Shown in pieces: positions 1 through 5,050 of a stretch of DNA of 5,934 nt (position 1 is the stretch's first letter; every line of letters begins with the position of its first letter). The stretch is from positions 1-5,934 of the forward strand of contig JASHQV010000340.1 in NCBI GenBank assembly GCA_030038955.1, read 5' to 3'. A program made the position numbers and the translations under genes. The notes below the pieces were generated by a model. The model was not told the origin of the DNA and searched no databases. It saw only the letters and a program-made list of their open reading frames with translations. The DNA comes from Solirubrobacteraceae bacterium. GTDB lineage: Bacteria; Actinomycetota; Thermoleophilia; Solirubrobacterales; Solirubrobacteraceae.

Positions 1-140
1 TCAGGATCGGTGATCGGTGCCGCGTCGAGGGCCTGGCGATGCTCGGCCAGGGGGTCACGGTTGGACGTGACAACGTGCTGGCGGCCGGGGCACGTATCTT
101 CCCTGGTGTGCAGCTGCCCGACGGAGCGATCAGCTTTTGA
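1..140 (+). CDS. Nucleotide-sugar pyrophosphorylase, C-terminal fragment (mannose-1-phosphate guanylyltransferase-like)
   Basis: Only the last 45 complete codons (from base 3) and the TGA stop at 138-140 are in the window; the catalytic domain lies upstream. The visible part splits cleanly into seven consecutive six-residue units starting IGDRCR, VEGLAM, LGQGVT, VGRDNV, LAAGAR, IFPGVQ and LPDGAI. This is the hexapeptide pattern of a left-handed beta-helix. The ending with AGAR, FPGV, LPDGAI is what I recall from C-termini of actinobacterial mannose-1-phosphate guanylyltransferase or related NDP-sugar pyrophosphorylases, which make GDP-mannose or a similar activated sugar in the cytoplasm. The next gene, a hexose-phosphate isomerase, supports that role because it could supply mannose-6-phosphate. 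Glucose-1-phosphate thymidylyl-, uridylyl- or adenylyltransferases with the same helix cannot be excluded. The hexapeptide helix is secure; the exact nucleotide and sugar are inference. Confidence 0.72.
   Translation, partial: RIGDRCRVEGLAMLGQGVTVGRDNVLAAGARIFPGVQLPDGAISF
123..126 (+). promoter_or_regulatory. Ribosome binding site deciding the TTG start of the isomerase gene
   Basis: GGAG lies inside the end of the upstream pyrophosphorylase gene, ten bases before the TTG at 137. The TTG overlaps the upstream TGA as TTGA, an arrangement typical of translational coupling. No ATG or GTG in this frame lies near enough to give the full N-terminus, so this site supports the TTG start. Confidence 0.5.
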
Positions 141-1195
141 GCCCCGCGACCGAGCTCTCTCCGACGGCGATCAAGGCGGTCGATCCGAGCGCCCAGGTGG
201 ACGACATCCTGGCGTTGCCCGAGCATCTGCGCGACGCCCTGTGGCGGGTGCAATCCGCCGGTCTGCGCCCCCGGGACTGTCAGGGTGGCCTCGTCGTCGC
301 CGGCATGGGCGGCTCCTCGATCGGTGGCGCGCTCGCCCGGGCGGTGCTCGGCGACCGGGCGTCGCGGCCGATCGTGCTAGCGCGTGGCTACGCGCTTCCG
401 TCGTGGATCGAAACTGACAGCACCGTGCTGTGCGTGAGCTACTCGGGCGAGACCGAGGAGACGCTGGCCGCCTACGACGCGGCGCGGGCGCTGGGCGCAA
501 ACATCGTGGTCGTGACCACGGGCGGCCAGCTGGCCGAGCAGGCGCGGCAAGACGGGGTGCCGGTGGTGCCGGTCCCGGGCGGCTTCCAGCCGCGCGCCGC
601 GATCGGCTACCTGCTGGTCAGCGCCCTGGAGGTCGCCGCCCTCTGCGGGGCCGGCGAGGGACTGCACTCCGAGATCGACGTGGCCGCCGCCCACGCCGAG
701 CAGCTGGCGCGACGGTGGGGGCCCGACGCCCCGGAGGATTCGGCCGCCAAGGCACTCGCTCGTGGCCTGCACGGGACGATCCCGCAGATCGCCGGCGCTG
801 GCCTGACCGCCCCGGTGGCCTACCGCTGGAAGACGCAGATCAACGAGAACGCAAAGCTGCCAGCGTTCGCCGCCGAGCTCCCGGAGATGGACCACAACGA
901 GATCGTCGGCTGGGAGCAGGCCACGCGGCTGGGGTCGTTCAGCGCCGTGTTCCTGGACGACTCCGACCTGCATCCCCGGGTCCGGCAGCGGATCGAGCTG
1001 ACTCGCGGCTTGATCGCCAGCCGCGGCGGTGCCACCTTCCGGATCGACACCGAGGGCGAGACCCGCATGGAGCGCCTCATCTCGGTGCTGCTGCTGGGCG
1101 ATCTGATGTCGCTGTACCTGGCGGTGCTCGCGGGCGTCGATCCCGCCAACGTCGAGACGCTCGAGTCGCTGAAGCTCGCCCTCGCCGGTGGCTGA
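137..1195 (+). CDS. Bifunctional phosphoglucose/phosphomannose isomerase (SIS-domain)
   Basis: This 352-residue cytoplasmic protein probably interconverts fructose-6-phosphate with glucose-6-phosphate and mannose-6-phosphate. The first SIS (sugar isomerase) domain carries the glycine-rich GMGGSSIGG at residues 56-64 and the phosphate-binding SYSGETEET at 101-109. The C-terminal half matches the bacterial/archaeal PGI-PMI type. INENAK holds a candidate catalytic Glu237, DHNEIVGW holds His253, and ESLK near the C-terminus holds Lys346. The 16-residue Glu-His spacing agrees with the Glu/His pair of the Pyrobaculum enzyme as I remember it. Length is slightly above the roughly 300-350 usual for the family. 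Translation starts at a TTG overlapping the preceding stop, with GGAG upstream, so the gene is probably co-translated with the pyrophosphorylase and feeds it. Mycobacteria have a comparable SIS protein beside their GDP-mannose genes (from memory). Family assignment is firm; dual specificity is inferred. Confidence 0.85.
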   Translation: MSPATELSPTAIKAVDPSAQVDDILALPEHLRDALWRVQSAGLRPRDCQGGLVVAGMGGSSIGGALARAVLGDRASRPIVLARGYALPSWIETDSTVLCVSYSGETEETLAAYDAARALGANIVVVTTGGQLAEQARQDGVPVVPVPGGFQPRAAIGYLLVSALEVAALCGAGEGLHSEIDVAAAHAEQLARRWGPDAPEDSAAKALARGLHGTIPQIAGAGLTAPVAYRWKTQINENAKLPAFAAELPEMDHNEIVGWEQATRLGSFSAVFLDDSDLHPRVRQRIELTRGLIASRGGATFRIDTEGETRMERLISVLLLGDLMSLYLAVLAGVDPANVETLESLKLALAGG

Positions 1196-1659
1196 TGCGA
1201 GCGGGCGAGCACACGGGTGGTGGGTACTCGCTCGAGGGTGGCTGCCTGTGCGGCCGCATCCGCTTCCGCCTGACCGCGCCACCGATCGACGGCGGCTACT
1301 GTCACTGCACCCGCTGCCAGAAGCGGACCGGGACCGCCGCCTCCGCCAACGTGAGCGTCGACGGGGAGGCGTTCGAGCTGCTGTCCGGCGGCGAGCTGCT
1401 ACGTGGCTGGCGGCATCCCGACGGCGGCTTCGAGAAGTGCTTCTGCGGCGAATGTGGCGCGCATCTGCTCTCCCGTCATCCCGACGACGCAGGACGCATG
1501 AGCATCCGCATGGGCGCGCTCGACACCGACCCCGGGGTGCCGTTGAGCTACCGCCAGTTCGTCGCCTATGCGGCGCCGTGGGAGCCGATCCCGGACGACG
1601 GGCTGGAGCGCTTCCCGGAGAGTCGCTTCGCCGCGCGCGGCCGCGGCGGCCGAGCTTGA
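1195..1659 (+). CDS. CENP-V/GFA-domain zinc protein
   Basis: This 154-residue protein belongs to the GFA (glutathione-dependent formaldehyde-activating enzyme / CENP-V) fold. The zinc ligands are visible in order: GCLCG (Cys17, Cys19), YCHCTRC (Cys36, Cys38, Cys41) and CFCGECG (Cys84, Cys87, with an extra Cys82). These match the structural and catalytic zinc sets of the family. The typical GALD and later WEPIPDDGLERFPE blocks follow at about 107-142. The ATG at 1195 overlaps the isomerase stop (TGATG), pointing to translational coupling; no strong ribosome binding site is evident. The upstream part of this open frame lies inside the isomerase gene and is not coding. Most family members have no proven substrate, and glutathione is generally absent from actinobacteria, so a formaldehyde-glutathione reaction should not be assumed. 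The last residues (RGRGGRA) are low complexity and probably disordered. Confidence 0.85.
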   Translation: MRAGEHTGGGYSLEGGCLCGRIRFRLTAPPIDGGYCHCTRCQKRTGTAASANVSVDGEAFELLSGGELLRGWRHPDGGFEKCFCGECGAHLLSRHPDDAGRMSIRMGALDTDPGVPLSYRQFVAYAAPWEPIPDDGLERFPESRFAARGRGGRA

Positions 1660-1666
1660 CGCGGCA

Positions 1667-1679
1667 GCTTGCGGCAAGC
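1667..1679 (+). terminator. Weak hairpin after the GFA gene, possible terminator
   Basis: GCTTG (1667-1671) and CAAGC (1675-1679) pair perfectly around a three-base CGG loop, eight bases after the GFA stop. No T-tract follows and the stem is only five pairs, so it is at most a weak terminator or pause site. It could be chance in GC-rich DNA. Confidence 0.2.
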
Positions 1680-1716
1680 CGGCCGTGGCTGAGGAAGCTG
1701 GCGGCAGCGGCAAACC

Positions 1717-1735
1717 TTGACACGACCGTGATAAT
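1717..1735 (+). promoter_or_regulatory. Promoter/operator-like element before the MerR gene
   Basis: This is a small AT-richer island in GC-rich DNA. It holds a perfect -35-like TTGACA at 1717-1722 and a -10-like GATAAT at 1730-1735. Their seven-base spacing is too short for them to serve one promoter. Taken alone, GATAAT would place transcription start near 1742, giving a leader of about seven bases before the ATG at 1749. TTGACAC and GTGATAA form an imperfect dyad (5 of 7 pairs) around GACC and could be an operator for the MerR protein encoded next. Seen: the elements. Inferred: their use. Confidence 0.35.
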
Positions 1736-1748
1736 GTTGCCGGGAGCG

Positions 1749-2099
1749 ATGGAGGGACTCACGATCCAGGAGGCGGCGCGCACGACCGGATGGTCGGCGC
1801 GGATGCTCCGCTACGTCGAGCAGACCGGGCTGGTCACGGCCGCCCGCACCCCGGCTGGCTACCGTATCTACGGCGCCGCCGAGCTGCAGCGCCTGCGCAC
1901 GCTGAAGGAGCTGCTGGCGGAGTTCGACGTGGCCCTGTCGGACGTGGCCTTCGCCGCCCGGCTGGAGAGCGACCCCCGGCTTCAGGCGGCCGTGGGGGAG
2001 TGGCTGAACGCCGCCCCCGAACGCCCCGCCGAGGTGGAGCCGGGCGACTGGTTGAGATTTGAGCAGGCCAAGCACGAACGGCTGTTGGCGGCCGCCTAG
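1749..2099 (+). CDS. Short MerR-family transcriptional regulator
   Basis: This 116-residue DNA-binding protein is almost all MerR winged-helix domain. LTIQEAARTTGWSARMLRYVEQTGL at 4-28 is the helix-turn-helix with the family's arginine-tyrosine signature. The wing follows (TPAGYRIYG, 34-42), then helices AELQRLRTLKELLAEF and LSDVAF. MerR proteins normally carry a longer dimerisation coiled coil and an effector-binding domain. Here only about 45 residues follow, with no cysteine pair for metal binding and no drug-binding domain, so the signal it senses is unknown. The start is uncertain: ATG 1749 fits the HTH, while an in-frame ATG at 1734 would add MLPGA but overlaps the GATAAT element. Neither has a well-spaced ribosome binding site, since GGGAG sits only two bases before 1749. 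It lies 71 bases upstream of ahcY on the same strand, so control of the ahcY unit or itself is plausible but unproven. Confidence 0.82.
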   Translation: MEGLTIQEAARTTGWSARMLRYVEQTGLVTAARTPAGYRIYGAAELQRLRTLKELLAEFDVALSDVAFAARLESDPRLQAAVGEWLNAAPERPAEVEPGDWLRFEQAKHERLLAAA

Positions 2100-2166
2100 C
2101 TCTGCGGACCATGGGAGTCCCCGCTGACGGCCCCACCGTCCACCGGCTGACCGAAACGGAGAGAGC
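2099..2166 (+). promoter_or_regulatory. Structured leader of ahcY, candidate translational control element
   Basis: The MerR-ahcY gap can fold into a closed multi-stem element. GCTCT (2099-2103) pairs with AGAGC (2162-2166), enclosing two further stems. One is GCGGAC (2104-2109) with GTCC plus GC (2117-2120, 2123-2124) across a two-base bulge. The other is GACGG (2126-2130) with CCGTC (2136-2140) around a five-base loop. The closing stem would cover part of the ahcY ribosome binding site. I do not recognise the known SAH or SAM riboswitch consensus here, and GC-rich DNA folds easily, so this is a tentative element. Confidence 0.25.
2158..2163 (+). promoter_or_regulatory. Ribosome binding site deciding the ahcY start
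   Basis: GGAGAG lies seven bases before the ATG at 2171. It favours that start over the in-frame ATG at 2111, which would add 20 residues with no AhcY-like character and has no such site. Confidence 0.7.
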
Positions 2167-2170
2167 GCGA

Positions 2171-3649
2171 ATGAGTACGACAACCACCGCAGACACCGAC
2201 TTCAAGGTGGCCAACCTCGAGCTGGCCGAGTTCGGACGCAAGGAGATCGAGCTGGCCGAGCACGAGATGCCCGGGCTGATGGCGACGCGCCGTGAGTACG
2301 CCGAGCAGCAGCCGCTGGCGGGCGCGCGGATCACCGGCAGCTTGCACATGACCGTGCAGACGGCGGTGCTGATCGAGACGCTGGTGGCGCTCGGGGCCGA
2401 GGTCAGGTGGGCGTCGTGCAACATCTTCTCGACCCAGGACCATGCCGCCGCGGCGGTGGTCGTCGGTCCCGACGGCACGCCCGAGGATCCGCGCGGCGTG
2501 CCAGTGTTCGCGTGGAAGGGCGAGCAGCTGTCGGAGTACTGGTGGTGTACCGAGCAGGCGCTCGACTGGTCGCGGCATCTCGGCGCCGCGACCGAGCGCA
2601 CGAACGGACCGAACATGATCCTCGACGACGGCGGCGACGCGACGCTGCTGGTGCACCGAGGCGTGCAGTACGAGCGCGCTGGCGCGGTTCCCGAGCCGGC
2701 GGAGGCCGACAACGAAGAGCTGCGGATCATCCTTGCGGTGCTCGCCCGGATCGCCGGCGAGGACCCGCAGCGCTGGACGAGGCTGGCGAGCGGCGTCAAG
2801 GGCGTGACCGAGGAGACGACCACCGGTGTCCATCGGCTGTACCAGTTCGCCGAGCGCGGAGAGCTGCTGTTCCCGGCGATCAACGTCAACGACGCAGTCA
2901 CGAAGTCGAAGTTCGACAACAAGTACGGCTGCCGCCATTCGCTGATCGACGGGATCAAGCGTGCGACCGACGTGCTGATCGGTGGCAAGGTCGCGGTCGT
3001 GTGCGGCTACGGCGACGTCGGCAAGGGCTGTGCGGAGTCGCTGCGTGGCCAGGGCGCCCGCGTGATCGTCACCGAGATCGACCCGATCTGCGCGTTGCAG
3101 GCGGCGATGGACGGCTACCAGGTAGCGCGGCTCGAGGACGTGATCGACAGCGCCGACATGTTCGTCACCGCCACCGGCGACCGCGACGTGATCACCGCGT
3201 CGCACATGGCGTCGATGAAGCACCAGGCGATCGTCGGCAACATCGGACACTTCGACAACGAGATCGACACGGCCGGGCTTGCGCGGACGCCGGGGATCGA
3301 ACGCGTCAAGATCAAGCCGCAGGTGGACGAATGGGTATTCCCGGATGGGCATGCGATCATCGTGCTGTCGGAGGGGCGGCTGCTGAACCTCGGCAACGCC
3401 ACCGGACATCCGAGCTTCGTGATGTCGAACTCGTTCACGAACCAGGTGATCGCGCAGATCGAGCTGTTCAACCACACCGACGCCTACGAGCACGGCGTGT
3501 ACACGCTGCCCAAGCAGCTCGACGAGAAGGTCGCGCGGCTGCACCTCGACGCGCTCGGCGTCAGGCTGACCGAGCTGACCGCTGCGCAGTCGGCCTACCT
3601 CGGGGTGCCGGTCGACGGTCCGTACAAGCCCGACCACTACCGCTACTGA
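2171..3649 (+). CDS. ahcY: S-adenosylhomocysteine hydrolase (adenosylhomocysteinase), long form
   Basis: This 492-residue cytoplasmic NAD-dependent enzyme reversibly splits S-adenosylhomocysteine into adenosine and homocysteine, relieving product inhibition of methyltransferases. Catalytic residues are intact: LHMT with His59, LDDGGD with Asp153, EETTTG with Glu215, and TKSKFDN with Lys245, Asp249 and Asn250. NIGHF contributes His360, and EGRLLNLGNATGHPSF covers the hinge/substrate region. The Rossmann NAD site is GYGDVGKG at 279-286, with acidic Glu302 in VTEIDP. The C-terminal KPDHYRY, which reaches into the neighbouring subunit's NAD site, is complete. An insertion of about 35-40 residues between Asp153 and Glu215 is the type seen in mycobacterial AhcY. 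HMTVQT has Gln where human has Glu, also seen in actinobacteria. The gene follows a MerR regulator and is directly followed by, and possibly overlaps, an AdoHcy-hydrolase-like paralog. Confidence 0.97.
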   Translation: MSTTTTADTDFKVANLELAEFGRKEIELAEHEMPGLMATRREYAEQQPLAGARITGSLHMTVQTAVLIETLVALGAEVRWASCNIFSTQDHAAAAVVVGPDGTPEDPRGVPVFAWKGEQLSEYWWCTEQALDWSRHLGAATERTNGPNMILDDGGDATLLVHRGVQYERAGAVPEPAEADNEELRIILAVLARIAGEDPQRWTRLASGVKGVTEETTTGVHRLYQFAERGELLFPAINVNDAVTKSKFDNKYGCRHSLIDGIKRATDVLIGGKVAVVCGYGDVGKGCAESLRGQGARVIVTEIDPICALQAAMDGYQVARLEDVIDSADMFVTATGDRDVITASHMASMKHQAIVGNIGHFDNEIDTAGLARTPGIERVKIKPQVDEWVFPDGHAIIVLSEGRLLNLGNATGHPSFVMSNSFTNQVIAQIELFNHTDAYEHGVYTLPKQLDEKVARLHLDALGVRLTELTAAQSAYLGVPVDGPYKPDHYRY

Positions 3650-4926
3650 CCGCCCGAACGAGCAAGCGGAAGCTCCCGCCCCACGAGATCGCCGACCTCG
3701 GGCTCGCCCCGGCCGGGGATTCGCGGATCGCCTGGGCGGCGAGCCAGATGCCGGTGCTGGCGCTGGTGCGGGAGCGGTTCGCCGCCGAGCGGACGCTGGC
3801 GCGGATGCGGGTGGCAGCCTGCCTGCACGTCACCGCCGAGACCGCGAACCTGGCGCGGGCGCTGAGCGCCGGCGGCGCCCAGGTGGCGATCTGCTCGGCC
3901 AACCCGCTGTCCACCCAGGACGACGTCGCCGCCGCGCTGGTGGCCGAGCACGGCGTCGAGGTGCGCGCCCGGCACGGCGAGGGTCTCGAGGACTACCAGG
4001 CCCACGTGCGCGCGCTGGTGGCGAGCGGGCCGCAGATCACGCTCGACGACGGCGCCGACCTGATCGTCGCCGCGCACACCGAGTCGGGCGCCGACCTCGA
4101 CGCGCTGATCGGCGGCACCGAGGAGACCGCCACGGGGCTCCTTCGGCTCCGCCGCTTGCACGAGCGCGGGCAGCTGCAGCGGCCGGTGCTGGCGGTCAAC
4201 GAGGCGCGCACCGAACGGGCGCTGAACGACCGGCACGGCACCGGGCAGTCGGCGCTGGACGGGATCATCCGCGCCAGCCACGTGCTGCTGGCCGGTCACA
4301 CGCTCGTCGTCCTCGGCTACGGCTGGGCCGGCCAGGGCGTCGCCGAGCGCGCTCGCGGCGCCGGTGCGGCCGTGATCGTCTGCGAGGTCGAGCCGCTGCG
4401 CGCGCTCGAGGCGCGGATGGCCGGGTACGAGGTGATGCCGGCGCTCGAGGCCGCCGCGCGGGGGGACGTGTTCGTGACCGTCACCGGCTCGCGCCGCGTG
4501 CTGCGGCGCGAGCACTTCGAGCGCATGAAGGACGGCGCGCTGCTGGCCAACGCGGGTCACTTCGACGTCGAGCTGGACCTCGAGGAGCTGGCGGCGCTCG
4601 CGGTCGGTGCGCCGCGACAGGTCCGCCCGCTGGTCGATCAGTACGAGCTGGCCGACGGCCGCCGCCTGAACCTGCTCGCGCACGGACGCGTCGTCAACCT
4701 CGCCGCCGCCGAGGGACATCCGGCGGCGGTGATGGACGTGTCGTTCGCGCTGCAGGCGCTGTGCGTCGAGAGCCTCGTGCGCCATGCCTCCGACTACGGC
4801 CCCGGGGTGCACGCGGTGCCGGCGGAGATCGACAGCGAGGTCGGCCGCCTCAAGCTGGCGGCGCTGGGCGTGCGGATCGACGAGGCGACCGCCGAGCAGG
4901 CCGACTACCGCCAGTCTTGGACCTAG
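3646..4926 (+). CDS. Short-form AdoHcy-hydrolase-like paralog with altered catalytic residues
   Basis: This protein of about 426 residues is the short (archaeal/Thermotoga) type of S-adenosylhomocysteine hydrolase. It lacks the long-form insertion and the KPDHYRY tail and ends in DYRQSWT. Conserved (from CTG as residue 1): CLHVT with His61, NPLSTQDD at 86-93, LDDGAD with Asp135, EETATG with Glu160, TGQSALDGI, NAD-binding GYGWAGQG at 224-231 with Glu247, NAGHFDVE with His305, and VVNLAAAEGHP at 349-359. Altered: an ungapped alignment with ahcY over VNEARTERALNDRHG puts Glu190 at the catalytic Lys, Asn194 at the catalytic Asp and Asp195 at the following Asn. It may be inactive, a partner subunit of AhcY, or active on another substrate. 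The start is unclear: no ATG, GTG or TTG lies in frame before 3748, yet homology (HEIADLGLAPAGDSRIAWA) begins near 3682. CTG at 3646, overlapping the ahcY stop as CTGA, is chosen tentatively. The gene looks more GC-rich than ahcY. Confidence 0.85.
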   Translation: MTARTSKRKLPPHEIADLGLAPAGDSRIAWAASQMPVLALVRERFAAERTLARMRVAACLHVTAETANLARALSAGGAQVAICSANPLSTQDDVAAALVAEHGVEVRARHGEGLEDYQAHVRALVASGPQITLDDGADLIVAAHTESGADLDALIGGTEETATGLLRLRRLHERGQLQRPVLAVNEARTERALNDRHGTGQSALDGIIRASHVLLAGHTLVVLGYGWAGQGVAERARGAGAAVIVCEVEPLRALEARMAGYEVMPALEAAARGDVFVTVTGSRRVLRREHFERMKDGALLANAGHFDVELDLEELAALAVGAPRQVRPLVDQYELADGRRLNLLAHGRVVNLAAAEGHPAAVMDVSFALQALCVESLVRHASDYGPGVHAVPAEIDSEVGRLKLAALGVRIDEATAEQADYRQSWT

Positions 4927-4942
4927 GGCATAAGAGGCGTGA

Positions 4943-4993
4943 GTCCGCGGGTCGAATATCGACGGATAGTCCGTCGATATTCGACCCGCGGAC
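4943..4993 (+). terminator. Perfect 24-bp inverted repeat, probable terminator or repeat element
   Basis: The arms 4943-4966 and 4970-4993 are exact reverse complements around the three-base loop TAG. The stem begins GTCCGCGGGTCG, has an AT-rich centre (AATAT), and closes on GACGGA/TCCGTC. It starts 17 bases after the paralog's stop and ends 57 bases before the ROK start. No T-tract follows, so a classic intrinsic terminator is not shown; actinobacteria often use hairpins without U-tails. Each arm also holds a smaller dyad (GTCGA, ATA, TCGAC), so the element is nested. Such perfection suggests strong selection or recent spread as a dispersed repeat. Confidence 0.7.
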
Positions 4994-5013
4994 GCAACAG
5001 CAGGCTCGTGGCG

Positions 5014-5044
5014 TTGAACGTCGGTCAGGCCGGTCTGCGACGAT
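5014..5044 (+). promoter_or_regulatory. Weak promoter candidate for a leaderless ROK transcript
   Basis: TTGAAC at 5014-5019 resembles a -35 element. GACGAT at 5039-5044, 19 bases further on, loosely resembles a -10 (A, A and T match TATAAT) and would put transcription start at about the ATG at 5051. No ribosome binding site precedes that ATG, which fits a leaderless message. The matches are weak. Confidence 0.2.
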
Positions 5045-5050
5045 GCGACG

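Noticed and set aside
10..417. 135-residue frame at the window start
   Set aside because: It is out of frame with both the hexapeptide C-terminus and the SIS protein, and has arginine-rich shadow composition.
2111..2170. Upstream ATG extending AhcY by 20 residues
   Set aside because: The extra residues show no AhcY similarity, and the well-spaced GGAGAG favours ATG 2171.
2099..2170. Known SAH or SAM riboswitch before ahcY
   Set aside because: I could not find the conserved core of any class I know; only generic stem potential is visible, so it is listed as a tentative structured leader instead.
2096..3637. 513-residue antisense open frame opposite ahcY
   Set aside because: It is fully explained by codon structure of the strongly conserved ahcY on the other strand and has no domain of its own.
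2407..4926. Continuous 839-residue open frame across ahcY and the paralog, possibly one fused or frameshifted protein
   Set aside because: The first part is the out-of-frame shadow of ahcY, arginine-rich and without domain character. Only the part after about 3646 looks like a real protein. No slippery sequence is visible at the ahcY stop.
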